From NCBI GenBank assembly GCA_015680685.1, contig MNCI01001036.1, forward strand, positions 1 to 64,000: a stretch of 64,000 bases of DNA, read 5' to 3'. Both the position numbers and the translations under genes were made by a program. Within the stretch, counting starts at the first letter, position 1; each line of letters opens with the position of its first letter. Source of the stretch: Gnetum montanum (lineage: Eukaryota > Streptophyta > Gnetopsida > Gnetales > Gnetaceae). Positions 21,401 to 31,031 of the stretch are shown one piece after another. The notes beneath the pieces are model-generated. The model searched no databases, was not told the DNA's origin, and worked only from the letters and a program-made list of their open reading frames with translations.

Positions 21401-22894
21401 ATAAGGATTAGGGAGGAGGGACTAAGGAACTAAAGGGAGACACTGGCGAAACTGAACCATTGGATGACCAGGGCGGTGTTGAACAAATGTTCCGCAGCTT
21501 TCTTCAGGGGGATCTGGATTTGGGTGATCCTCCATAAGGTGACGAGGAGCATGGTATGTTTTCTTTTTATCTTATTTCAACTTGCCCTGTTAGTTGTCAT
21601 TCCTACGGGGTTTTATTTTCATGTTTTCATTTTTTCAGACGAAGGTAGCGAGACCAGGATAGTGCGCTTGGATGTACCTATGAAGATGGTTCCCCTTGAG
21701 AGGACCGTTGAGGTTAGTTCCCGCACCCGTGATCCATTTACTTGGTCTGAAATGCCAATTAAGATGGATTTTGTGGCCGGAATCATGGAAGAAGTTGTCG
21801 AACGAATTCAGGAGGTTGACCCCGAAATAAGTATAATGTTTTTAAATAGCTTTCCATTTTAGAGTGTCACACCCTGTTTCTGTTGCCTTAACATATGATC
21901 TTTTCGTACGCATAGGTGCTAAGTTAAGGTGGGACCCTGCTGAGACGATTAGCATTGACAGTTTGGCTACATTACCCCTAGAGGTGGAACAGGTACCAAG
22001 GCCAATTTACAATGAGGTGGCAGAAAGCCTTGTCCATAACGCCAAGTCGGTATGGACTTGTAGGCAATCTATCGAACAACTATGGTTGCAGATCCAGACA
22101 AAGGAGAAAGAAGTCTCCGAGCTGTCAGCCGAACGTGATGATCTCAGAGCTCATTATGAATTCGCTTCAGCACGATTAGCAGGTGATAGTTCTTGGCAAA
22201 CGTCTGAGATTACTTACAATAAATATTGGAACTTGTTAAATCGCCATGCGTCACTAACTCGGAGGTTCACGGAACATAAAGCCCAAAGAGACCTATTGAA
22301 TCTGAAGTGCCAGGATTGGAAGGTGTTTGCCTCCAAGGTGCGTAAGTGGGGCCAAGATGAGAAGAATCATAAGCACCATTATAAGAAATCCTTGAAAGAA
22401 GTTTCTATAGTGAAACATTAGCTTGAGATGTTTGTAGAGGGTTTGGGCTTACGTTCTGCATTCGATACCTTTGCGGAGAACACCATAGTTGAGATGGAAT
22501 CTCCTAAGAGGGTTATTACCACTGCTTTTGGGGAAGTTACTGTGGGTGAATTTCCTCTAAAACGTCTAGTCTGGTCGGCTGTTGATAAGGGAAAGGCCTT
22601 GGCAGACGTCGACCTAGGCCTTGGTGAAACAGATTGGGCTAGTGTTTCGGAGGAAGAAATCCTTCATCGATTGGAGTTCAATTTGGGGAGATCTCCTATG
22701 GTAAGTATTCTATGAAATTGATTTGCTAAAGGATGTTTGAAATTTTGACGCTCTCTTATTCTTACATTGGTTGTCTCATCTTGTATTTTCAGGGTGAAGG
22801 CGGCAATGATGCTCAAGAAGCTGGTTCCAGTGGAGCCGATGCCCCTGACGCTGGTGGATCTAAAGGGGACGATCCTCTTGCCCCAGATGCTTAG
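18423..22894 (+). pseudogene. Antisense eight-exon gene in element 1 (FCP1/HAD-like + helical + coiled-coil protein)
   Basis: Model: exons 18423-18553, 19295-19741, 19821-20089, 20176-21216, 21323-21553, 21639-21830, 21916-22700, 22793-22894, with GT..AG introns of 79-106 bp apart from intron 1 (741 bp). The sum is 3,198 bp, exactly 1,066 codons. Element 2 gives the same structure. Exons 2-3 resemble the FCP1/NLI-interacting-factor phosphatase fold: VELVGVLT at the first motif, FEVVIWSHLNE, then RPLARVW, NTLF and QNPPG. The nucleophile motif DxDx(T/V) and the later DDSP are missing, so a pseudo-enzyme is likely. Exon 4 (about 350 aa) is helical, with a basic end (KRIRFKMP). Exon 5 is acidic. 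Exon 7 is heptad-like. Exons 2, 3, 5 and 7 contain stops (for example TAG at 22419-22421). The FCP1 assignment is my pattern reading; the function is unknown. Confidence 0.75.
18554..19294 (+). repeat. Intron 1 of the antisense gene, filled with GCGTATACGC words
   Basis: The donor is CACAA/GTAGGC and the acceptor TGTTTGTAG/GGACACC. Throughout are GCGTATACGC, AGCGTATACGCT and the half-related GCGTAAAC. The intron is about eight times longer than the other introns, and the excess is this array. The same words fill U3 of the LTRs, so intron 1 may hold enhancer-like sites. That role is inference. Confidence 0.75.
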
Positions 22895-23458
22895 TTTTTT
22901 TTTGTTTTTAGTTTTATCTTCGGAACTATGTTAACTCAAATTGATACGGGAATTGTAACTTGAAAACTTTGAGATGAATGGAAAAAATTGACACATATAA
23001 TTGTGCAGCATTGCATGTATAAATATTTTTTGTTGATTTTGAGTTTGATTGCACACACGACATGACAATGTAAAATATTTTGATTTATATATATATATAT
23101 ATATATATATTGTTCTAAGTGTAATATGCAGATGTAATTACAAGAGGAGAAACGAAGCACAAGTATGTGATCTAGTTTAAGGCCATTTCGGGCCTCTATG
23201 CATAGTTTAAGGCCATTTCAGGCCCCATTGTAAACAAGTAACGTTTCGTACAACGTGGATGGGTTTCTTGGTTGATCGACCATTTCTGATTGTGGCTAGT
23301 TTTATGTCATTGCGGACATGCTAGTTTAATGTCTTTTCGGACAAGGAGTGTGGTTTAATGTTTTTGTCTTTTCTTCCTTTTTGTTTTTTTGTTGTTTTTA
23401 TGTGTTTTTTTTCTGAGTTGTTATAGTTTAACGTCGTTTCAGACTGGTTGAGATGGTA
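22895..23458 (+). other. 3' end of the antisense gene and seam repeats before protease
   Basis: After the TAG at 22892-22894 comes a T-rich 3' UTR-like stretch, a (TA)n tract near 23085-23110, and then five spaced dyads: AGTTTAAGGCCATTTCGGGCC (23175, 23202) and AGTTTAATGTCTTTTCGGAC types (near 23298, 23321, 23425). Element 2 has the same order at 51.26-51.84 kb. No gene is seen. Confidence 0.65.
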
Positions 23459-25543
23459 TTATTTTAGTAATTTTTTAATTTTCTTCTTTTTAATGTTAGG
23501 CGATGTGTCAACGGGTATAATTATGTATTCAGCGTCCCCTTCACTGATTACGTTAAATGGTAATTCGGCCCAAGGGATGTCTGATGGAATGGCTTCTGTG
23601 TTAGTGTTTTCAGATGTTTCGGCATTTGTTATGAGTTCTGTGTTAGTTTCTATTTGAGATGGCGCATGTACAATGTTAGATGCAGGTGTTTCCGTTTTAG
23701 GTGGATCCTGTTTCGTGTTTAAAGGCTTATTGCTTACCAGTTGTCGCGCATTTTTATCATTTTGTTTAGGCTCCTCAAGCTCGACCTCTGAGCCTTGGTT
23801 CACGTCTACGTGTGATGAAATGATAGGCGTAGCAGCCTCCCCATGTATAATGATTTCGCTGCCTTCATAAGGCAGGTGGATCTCTTGGTGTACAGGGGAG
23901 GAGACTGCTTTTAGTTGGGCCAACCAGGGTCTCCCTAGTATTAAGTTGAATCCTGACATTTCATCGATCACTAGGAAATCAGCGGACGTGGGAAATTGAT
24001 CCCCCACTATGAAGTCTAAGGTCACTGTGCCTTTGACCATCACGCGTGACCCGCTAAATGATTTTAAACATGTAGTCGCAGTCGGTTTGATTGACTCCGT
24101 TAGCCCTAGCTGTTCAACGATTGGGTATGGTACCACGTTCGTAGCGGCTCCATCGTCTACGTGGACCCTATGTATCTTGAACTGGTTCATGCGTATCGTT
24201 ATGAACATGGGGGTTGTTGTCACCTCCCTTGTTTTCTTATCTATCTTAATATTGTCATTATGGAAGCTTAATGGTTTAGGAGTTGTTCCATGAGGCGAGT
24301 ACATTACTGCATGAATGGAGGGTTTGTTTGGAGGCAAGTCCTCGCTTACTAGGATCGACGTCAACATACGTACCAAAGCTTCACGATGTGTTTGCGATGT
24401 TAGAACCAGGTCATACAAGCTCAGTGAAGTGTTCTTTTGCTTCAATGCTTGGGTGACTTGTGTCAAAGCTGTTGTGAAGTCTCTACTGTTGTGGACGTTT
24501 TTATCGACGATGACTGGGTCCATTGGGCCCAACAGTTTTATTTCGTGTTTTTTTGATTTGTCATTTTTTCCCGGAGCTGTTGTTTTAGATGGTTCATGTT
24601 TTTTAGATGATTCACTTTCGTTGCCTGCGTTTGGTGGGTTGTTAGGTGACGACATGGGTACCGAGTTAAGTCGAGTGGGCTTAGGTGGCCCCACAATGAG
24701 CCGTTGGTGTTCCTTCTCCACACGTTCACGCGTAAGCCTATCTGCTAAGTGTTCTCGTGTGTGGCGTGGAGGTTGGGCTGGTCTTGGAGCCTCAGATTGC
24801 CCTGGGATTTGCACCACATATGGGGCTGGGTGGAGTTGCGGTTGGACAGTCAGATGCGATTGGTTAGAAGGCTGGCCAGGTACCCTAATGACGTAGGGGT
24901 TAGGTTCGCCTTGCGTTTGTGAGGTGGAGGTTTGGTAATTATTAGGACTTTCGGGTATCCTAATGACATACGAGGTTGGTTTTGGCGAAGGTTGGACCTC
25001 TGCTGTTGCGAATGCTGGTGGTACTCGGACTACGAAAGGGGCAGGCCGAGTAGAAGTGGTTGGTGCATTTGAGGGAATGACAGGAGGGACACGCACCATG
25101 TATGGTTTGTTGTGTGTCATGGTGTTAGATGTCGCTACAGCTGGAGGCATCTGAACAACATATGGCTGCTGTGGAGCATGCGGTGGTTGGGGCATAGATG
25201 TGGATGCAGGAGCAGGAACGCGAACTATAAATGGCCTGTTAGATGTTTGTTGTGTACACTTAGGGTAGATGGTGTTAATGTTGGGTGTTTCGGAATCATC
25301 ATCAAGGTAGATTGTATTGATGACGTACGACGCCTCCTTGGTGTTCAGGGGGTCTTTATACACCCCCATGGCTTGATTCTGCGGTTGGATCGGGTTGGCC
25401 TCGTCAAAGGTGATTTGGCCGTCGTCGATCATCCGCTGTATATCCTGTTTTAAAGTGAAATAATAATCCGTGCCCGTGCCTGTTGCATTGATGATAATCG
25501 CAGAAGCAATCCATTCTAAAGCCTTTGGGCATTGGAGGCTCAT
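23459..25543 (-). CDS. Element 1 gag tail, proline-rich linker and aspartic protease ORF (694 codons)
   Basis: This open frame carries three parts. Residues about 24-45 are the remains of a gag zinc-knuckle region (GTDYYFTLKQDIQRMIDDG); the knuckle cysteines are lost because the preceding frame is damaged. Residues 103-247 hold seven PYVVRVP-like units in a Pro-rich linker. Residues 455-545 are a retropepsin: catalytic-loop HVDDGAATNVVP and ILGRPWL near the end. A charged tail leads to the spacer. The annotated ATG is only the first Met after a stop, and the true product would be a gag-protease polyprotein. DDG in place of the usual D(S/T)G also occurs in element 2, so it looks like a family trait. 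This is the longest undamaged stretch of the element. Confidence 0.8.
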   Translation of the reverse strand: MSLQCPKALEWIASAIIINATGTGTDYYFTLKQDIQRMIDDGQITFDEANPIQPQNQAMGVYKDPLNTKEASYVINTIYLDDDSETPNINTIYPKCTQQTSNRPFIVRVPAPASTSMPQPPHAPQQPYVVQMPPAVATSNTMTHNKPYMVRVPPVIPSNAPTTSTRPAPFVVRVPPAFATAEVQPSPKPTSYVIRIPESPNNYQTSTSQTQGEPNPYVIRVPGQPSNQSHLTVQPQLHPAPYVVQIPGQSEAPRPAQPPRHTREHLADRLTRERVEKEHQRLIVGPPKPTRLNSVPMSSPNNPPNAGNESESSKKHEPSKTTAPGKNDKSKKHEIKLLGPMDPVIVDKNVHNSRDFTTALTQVTQALKQKNTSLSLYDLVLTSQTHREALVRMLTSILVSEDLPPNKPSIHAVMYSPHGTTPKPLSFHNDNIKIDKKTREVTTTPMFITIRMNQFKIHRVHVDDGAATNVVPYPIVEQLGLTESIKPTATTCLKSFSGSRVMVKGTVTLDFIVGDQFPTSADFLVIDEMSGFNLILGRPWLAQLKAVSSPVHQEIHLPYEGSEIIIHGEAATPIISSHVDVNQGSEVELEEPKQNDKNARQLVSNKPLNTKQDPPKTETPASNIVHAPSQIETNTELITNAETSENTNTEAIPSDIPWAELPFNVISEGDAEYIIIPVDTSPNIKKKKIKKLLK
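24803..25237 (-). repeat. Protein-level repeat: seven PYVVRVP-like units
   Basis: RPFIVRVP, QPYVVQMP, KPYMVRVP, APFVVRVP, TSYVIRIP, NPYVIRVP and APYVVQIP are spaced about 20-28 residues apart in a Pro/Gln/Ser-rich linker. Element 2 keeps the series on the minus strand of 53.1-53.6 kb with different spacer sequence. The pattern looks like repeated short linear motifs or beta-strand pieces. Confidence 0.75.
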
Positions 25544-27651
25544 CTGGCACCGCTAAGCTTGGATTCTGAATGAGCTGACAAAACCGTTCGTGTCTCTAGA
25601 TGGCCGCGGGGGATAACTGTTTATGTTTCATCAACCCAGCTTTTAGGAGTTGATCGAAGAGCTGGGATGGCTTCATTGGTAGAGGTGTATATTGAGAGGG
25701 TTATTTCCTCTCGAAATTTTGCGTATGGTTCGTTGTTGGGTTCTGCGATGATGATGCTTCCGATGCAGTTATGGGACTGGGTTTATTATAGTTAGTAGGG
25801 GGTACAGGCGACTTATTTTGGTGTGCCATGCTTGCTTGTTGCACTCCTGCCATCGCTACTATAGTTTTTTTAGCCTTCTCTTTGTCTTTTTTAGTGTGTT
25901 GATTTCTAAAGGCTAAGTATGCAGGGTCGTGGCTGTTTTGAGTCGCCTCTTCTATGTTTTTGATTTGTACAAAAGCTTGGTTAAGGTTACGCGCGTTAAG
26001 GTAGTACAACTTGGATTTAAAAAAGTCATTAACGGCCCCTTTCAAAATAGTAAGTAGGTATGTTTGGGAGATTGGCTCTTGTAGCTCGTTAAGAGCAGCA
26101 CTCCACCTTTGAATGAATTTCTGTACAGGTTCAAGCGGTGCTTGTTTAACCTGTATGAGGCTGTCCAATGTCGCCTCGGGTTTCAAGTTATACTTGAACC
26201 GAGTCACGAACTGGTGTAACAACTCTTCCAAGGAGAAGATGGAATTCCTCGGCAGGGCCTGGTACAGTCAAGTGCTCTCCCTACGAGAGACATGGGGAAC
26301 ACTCGGAGAATGGCATGGGGCCATGCCTGGAGTAACGCGCATTCTAACCTAAACGTTATGAGATGTGCATTGGGGTTCATCTCCCCATTATACTTGGTTA
26401 GTATCGGCAATGATATGCCTTTGGGCAAAGTTAGAGGCGGGACGGAAGGGCTGATGGGATCATCGTGGTAGAAATCCACTACATTCAGCTCTCCGTCGGC
26501 AGCCATTTTGAGGCACTTTACCTCATTAGTTAATTCTTGCATCAGTTTTTTGGCATCCGCCCAGTCTTGGGCACTCGGTGACATGGCAGCCTGAGGTTGT
26601 GGTATAGTGTACAAGTTAGAATGTTGTATGGTAGGTTGAAAGGCCGAAAGTTGTGCGGCCAGGGGTTGTGCTTGTGGCATGTTTAGAGGGGGTGGCATTA
26701 GGGACGACACGTTATAGGGAAAAGGTTGTTGTTGTTGTGGTTACGGCTGTACTGGGGGAACGTTGGCTGGTTGAACCATATGGGGTGGTATGTTATAGTG
26801 AGGAGGTTGATGTTGCTGTGGTTGAGTGCCTATCGCTGCCCATTGTCCAGCCACATTTTGTGAAGGAGCTTCCTGTTGGGTTACAGTGGTAGAAGGGGCC
26901 TCGTGCATTTGGATGTGGAGAATGTAGTGGGTAGACGTGGATGCTGGTATCACATGTGGAATCCCTATCACTCGAGGCGCAAAGGTTGCTCCCATGTTAT
27001 TGTGCGGGGGTGGTGCTCACGAGGATGGGTCGGCTGCTGCATCGGGGATGATAGCGAGAGGGAGCGTGCTAAATTGCGAATCAGTCGGAGGTGGAACATG
27101 AGCAAATGAGGATGTTTGCAGTGGAGGCATTTGTGCGTGGGTGAGTCTGAGGGGTTGGAGGGGGATGACTTCCCCTATTTCTGGATGAAAAATGGGGTTG
27201 ACATGGTTTTGTGGACTGAGGGTGTGATAGGAGTCCTCGTGTTCTGATTGGGCCGCGAACCCATCCTCCTCTTTCGGTTGGAGATCTACTACAGGCTAAT
27301 CTAACGGCTGGCTCCTTTGCAGGAGGAGTCATGTAACGAGCTCTGAGTACTATTCTGGAACAGGGATTATATCGTATGGAGAGGGGATGAACTTGCATCC
27401 CCCCTATAGAAGAGTTCGAACTGCCTCTTCCCCTCCATTTCGGTTCGATTTACTGCCAGACCAGCTTGTATCTTCAGACATATGAAGTTATACTGGTCCT
27501 GGGTTATAATGTTAGAGGCTGGGTTCCTCCCTTGCAACCTTAAGGACCGACGGGGCCCCGCTGTGGGTTGTGCCGTGGGCTATTGGATGGCCATGGCGTC
27601 CACGACGTCAATGACTTGAGCAGTTGCAGCGGTGGTGTTTACAGGGTTCAT
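25544..27651 (-). pseudogene. Element 1 gag
   Basis: The first ATG (27651) opens MNPVNTTAATAQ, matching MNPANNTTDATTQ in element 2. A Pro/His-rich N-terminal region follows (about 27400-26740). The capsid-like core is at 26710-25701: NAHLITFRLECALLQAWPH, then VTRFKYNLKPEATLDSL and QPISQTYLLTILKGAVNDFF. Against element 2 there is a one-base deletion near 26269 (GGTACAGTC versus GGTACCAGTC), which shifts the frame between these two blocks. Further damage removes the zinc-knuckle Cys/His downstream. The product would be the structural particle protein. Confidence 0.75.
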
Positions 27652-28239
27652 GATGATCTGTTGAGGGTGTAACATGGTGTAGGGATGTAAAATTAGTATA
27701 AGTACAGCGTACAGTGTATAACTGCCAGTGTATAAGGACAACGTATACAGCGTATATGGGCACAGCATATAGGGTCAGCGTAGACGAGTCTACGGCGTAA
27801 GGCGTACAGCGTATACGCCAAGTAGCGTATACAGTGTCAGGGTAGAGCATAAAACAGGGTTACAGCATATAGAATGTGGTATAATGTATGGCAGCGTAAA
27901 TAGAATGTGCGGCGTAGACAGAGTAGCAGGGATAAAGTTGGTGTGTAGCGTAGACGAGGCCTACAGCGTAAAGAACGTATAGCATAAATGAACAATAGCG
28001 TAACGTAAAATATGCAGTGTAAGCTTTTACAGCCTTATGTGTGGCGTAAGGAAAATCTATAGCGTAAAATGTCTAGCGTGCGTGTGGCAGCGTAGACGCT
28101 GGGGTTTTTGTGGACAAAGTCCACGTGGAGTTGGCAGCATAGATGCTGGAAGACTTGGTGAGAGTGAGTTTGGAACAGGGCAATGTAAAAGCTGATCAGT
28201 GTAGATGCTGGGGTGCGTATAGGTGAGGTTTTAGATGTA
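27652..28239 (-). repeat. 5' leader of element 1 with GCGTA-word array
   Basis: Between the PBS and gag the sequence is built largely of GCGTATAC, GCGTAGACG and GCGTAAA words (on the plus strand CAGCGTATAC etc.). No protein is seen; the open frames here are repeat artefacts. As part of the genomic RNA leader it could hold packaging or regulatory signals, but nothing shows this directly. Confidence 0.7.
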
Positions 28240-28258
28240 GGCCCTCCTTCTAGCGCCA
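28240..28258 (-). other. Primer-binding site of element 1
   Basis: The complement reads TGGCGCTAGAAGGAGGGCC, five bases in from the LTR end. TGG at the start pairs with a tRNA 3' CCA. I do not assign the tRNA. The same site lies beside both LTRs of element 2. Confidence 0.8.
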
Positions 28259-28263
28259 ATTTC

Positions 28264-29389
28264 TGTACCGCCCGAAATCGTCGGTCTCCGGCTGGAAGGA
28301 AACAGAGACCGTGGGATCGCAGGACGTGCATAGAAGACCCAACCTTCACCTGAGGGCGAGCTGGGATGCACGAAGGCAGAGTACCTTGGGTGGTCCGCAC
28401 ACGGATCAGACAAGTATTTTCCCGAATGTACACCGAAGTGTTATACGTTGGGTTATACGTAAACGACGTAACGGGCTTGAAGCAGAGTGTAAACGGTGTA
28501 AGCAGCGTAAACAATGTGAACATAGCATAGACATAAACAAGCGTAAACAGAATACATGCAAGAATTAATGCGGACTGTAAACAACTGTAGGAAGAAAATG
28601 TAACAATGGTATTACAGAATGAAAATACATGCATAGGTCAAACACAGTTGTGAGTGGAACATAAGGCGGACAAAAGCCCCGGTGGGTGCAAGGACGACTG
28701 CGGCTGGATCGCACTGTAAGCACAACGTAGAGACTGTATGCTCAGTGTACAGGGTTGTCCAGTGTAAGAGGTTTTGGTGCTCTGGTTCTCAGCGTAATTG
28801 CTTTTTGGTATGATTTCTGATTCTGCCAGTCGCCTCCCCCCCTTGTTCAAGTGGGGAATTGGGGCTTTTATACTGGTTGTTACTCTAGACTCGGGTTAGG
28901 AGACACGTGGCGCATTGACCAAGTGCATAAGATTTACAAATATACAATATATTACATCTGCTAGGTGTATACGCTGTATCAGGAAGGCGTATACGCTGGG
29001 CATATACGCTGGATGAAGATGCTGTGGATGCTGGTTGATGCTGGACGTATATGCTGGGGCGTATACTCTTATGGTTGCTGCCTTTGCCAAATCTCACTCT
29101 GTAGTGCTGTTTTTGTGTCGTCTTTGGAGGTTTCATGTTGGGCGTATGCACCTGTTGTTCCTGGTAAGTGTACATGCGTGTACGTTGGGCGTATACGCTG
29201 AGAATTTGAGCATATACGTTGGGAACGTACACTTGGGCGTATACGCTAGAACTGCATACTTAGTGAAAATTGAGCATCTGACCTCCGAAGTTGCCATGTT
29301 TGACGCCAAATGTAGCTGTTGTCGTTTGGGGTCCCAGGGACTTGCTTGGTGTTGGACAAGTACTAAGCTCCGAATTTTGTGGTGTTTCA
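28264..29389 (-). repeat. 5' LTR of element 1
   Basis: TGTACCGCCCG...GTGGTGTTTCA, 1,126 bp. It has the same order of parts as the 3' LTR: GCGTATACGC array (about 28970-29245), TATA complement at 28865-28876, and conserved ends. Fewer repeat units than its partner explain most of the length difference. Scattered substitutions against the partner show the insertion is not recent. Confidence 0.9.
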
Positions 29390-29394
29390 ATGAT
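29390..29394. repeat. Target-site duplication of element 1, right copy (ATGAT)
   Basis: These five bases after ...GTTTCA match 11664-11668 exactly. Confidence 0.9.
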
Positions 29395-30056
29395 GATGAT
29401 GAAGGGGAAGAGGAAGGAGAACTAGCATCATCACAATGCCTACTATTGCCTCTTCAGCAATCATGACCACAATCAAGATCTTACTTTTTGTCTACATCCC
29501 TACATTGACTTGCCCCTCTAGATCCTTCCTTGTCATTGGATCCATTTTTACCAAAACTAGGATTGTGAATTGTAGATTGCAAGTTCTAGTTTTGACCTCC
29601 TTCACTGAAGTTAAAGAGAGGAATTTCATTAAATGGAAAACCCCTAGAGAAGGATTCCCCACCAACTTGTTGGTACAACAAAAATGAAGAATCATTAAAT
29701 CTTTTCCCCTTTGAAGATTCATAGCACTATTTTAGTTGTCAATCTTGTAGACATTGTACCTCTATGGAATGATAATACTTGGCATCGGTATCTTGCACAA
29801 CATACTCAGTATGACGTTCCTGAAGACCATATTGTATAAACATTTGTTGGAACATTACAGGAATAGATCGATTAGGTGGCAACATAATGTTGCCCTCCAT
29901 ATTGCACCACCGCAGTTGTTCATCCTAGTGTAGGATGAAGGTGAAGTTTGGTACATACTCATCAAGATGAGCATATACGATTTGATATTGTTGAGGCACT
30001 TCCTAATAAGCTTTATCAAACTTAGGTGGAGAATTTCTCCTATGAGAAGAAGACAT
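29395..30056 (-). pseudogene. Element D gag, N-terminal part
   Basis: From an ATG at 30056 the minus strand reads MSSSHRRNSPPKF, then YAHLDEYVPNFTFILH and EGNIMLPPNR. These match element B (YTHHDEYVPKFNFILH, EGNIVLPPDR, about 34.96-35.08 kb). Stops interrupt it. It ends at the TSD of element 1 and continues at 11668 downwards. Confidence 0.7.
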
Positions 30057-30216
30057 TTTATGTTAGAAAAATAAAAATTATAGTATGCTTCTATATATTG
30101 TTGTAGTAATCTTAAGATGTGATGTGACTCTAAGGTTTATTTCACCAATTTAAATAATTTCACTAGGTCCTAGATAGCGCATGAAACAACCAAAAGGTCC
30201 CTAACAACAATGCCAA
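30057..30216 (-). other. Element D leader and primer-binding site
   Basis: The complement next to the LTR reads TTGGCATTGTTGTTAGGGACC (30196-30216), a decayed form of the TGGCGCCGTTGTCGGGGAC-type site typical of Athila-like elements. The rest is non-coding leader. Confidence 0.65.
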
Positions 30217-31031
30217 TGATGAGTGACAAGGTGCCCCTACATCCAACCATATGAATCACTAAGGTGTTATGCATGATCCAATCAAATTCTATGGGCCTAT
30301 AGTTCTCTAGTACATTAGCTCTTCTAGGAAGTGAAATGGATGTTGAGAATGTTTGTTGTCTTCCCAACTACACTTGTGAGACTCAGGGATATGGTTTAAG
30401 TGTAATTGAGGTATATGATTTTTCTTATTTTATATTTTATAGATTTGATCACCTACAACAAGAATGAAGAGTAGAGTAATTTAAAATCTAATTCGTTATT
30501 GCCTATCTAGCCTAACACAAGTAGCCATCCCACTTTCTTGAACACATATAACACTACTGGGCTACCAAATGTTAAGCGTTGCTGGGTCATCAAGTACTAT
30601 ATATATGCTTAAAGTGGTCATGCTCATGTTCATTAATTGCTGAAAATAAATTGCTTAATTTAAATGCATTAAAGTAAAGTGCATTAAAGAAAATATTAAT
30701 ATATTCTTAGTGTTGCAAGGATTGTTAAAAGAGTTGATTTTATTCTTATCACACTGCTGTGCTCAAGTACATTAGTCTTTGAACAAAGAATTGTACACAC
30801 TTAGACTCCTTTTGTGGGCACTCAAAAAATATTCTAACTTTGTAGAAAATAAACTACAAGAGCTTCACTACTTTGACTAAAAAATGACCAAAAACTAATT
30901 CCAAAAATTGGAGCCCATGCACTATATTTATAGGCCAGTATATATACCTTGACATCGGATACCTAATGTTGCATCTAGACCTTGATGTCATGTACCCGAC
31001 ATCAGAGTAGATGAAAAATAATGATACATCA
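30217..31031 (-). repeat. 5' LTR of element D (right copy)
   Basis: Plus-strand ends are TGATGAGTGACA and GATACATCA, 815 bp. The TATA complement (ACTATATTTATAGG) is at 30921-30934. The dyad upstream of it (ATGTCATGTACCCGACAT) is a decayed version of that in the left LTR. The flank ATAAT follows. Confidence 0.8.

Larger units (their letters stand above)
17743..23458 (-). other. Protease-RT spacer of element 1, probable sense-strand intron
   Basis: Between the end of the protease ORF and RT there is no sense-strand coding sequence. The RT-proximal edge is a good 3' splice site on the minus strand (TTTATTGGCAG followed by GAGCAA), identical in element 2. Ogre elements are known to splice an intron between protease and RT, and I infer the same here. 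The donor could not be fixed; GT candidates lie just after the DAEYIIIPVD codons near 23.5 kb. Both ends carry dyad repeats and the middle holds the plus-strand gene. Confidence 0.6.
11669..29389 (-). mobile_element. Element 1: Tat/Ogre-like gypsy retrotransposon carrying an antisense gene
   Basis: The element is 17,721 bp, bounded by LTRs with TG...CA ends and a perfect 5-bp TSD. Minus-strand order: 5' LTR (28264-29389), PBS, repeat-rich leader, gag, protease ORF, a 5.7-kb spacer with a spliced plus-strand gene, RT-RNaseH-aRNaseH-integrase, repeats, PPT, 3' LTR (11669-12915). The second RNase H and the gap between protease and RT fit the Tat/Ogre lineage. Gag has a one-base deletion and pol has several stops, so this copy is not autonomous. 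It sits inside element D gag. Confidence 0.9.
6006..31031 (-). mobile_element. Element D: internally deleted Athila-like gypsy element, split by element 1
   Basis: Two LTRs (6006-6871 and 30217-31031) bracket minus-strand gag and pol remnants. The flanks are ATAAG and ATAAT, a TSD with one difference. The PBS lies beside the right LTR. Gag is cut by element 1 (11669-29389) and continues on both sides of it. Between the gag C-terminus and integrase the protease, RT and RNase H are missing, so the source copy was deletion-bearing and depended on proteins from elsewhere, or was deleted after insertion. Unlike A and the right-hand element, D has no accessory ORF between pol and its 3' LTR. Confidence 0.8.

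Noticed and set aside
19230-22894. Plus-strand frames as an ordinary host gene into which the element inserted
   Set aside because: The gene is present at the same internal place in two elements at separate loci, inside the TSD-bounded unit, so it travels with the element.
24315-24896. 193-codon plus-strand frame opposite the protease ORF
   Set aside because: It mirrors the proline-rich linker on the other strand; composition is as expected for an antisense shadow and element 2 does not keep its protein sequence.
28035-28634. 199-codon minus-strand frame across the leader and 5' LTR of element 1
   Set aside because: It crosses the PBS and LTR boundary, consists of repeat-derived sequence, and has no homologue in element 2.
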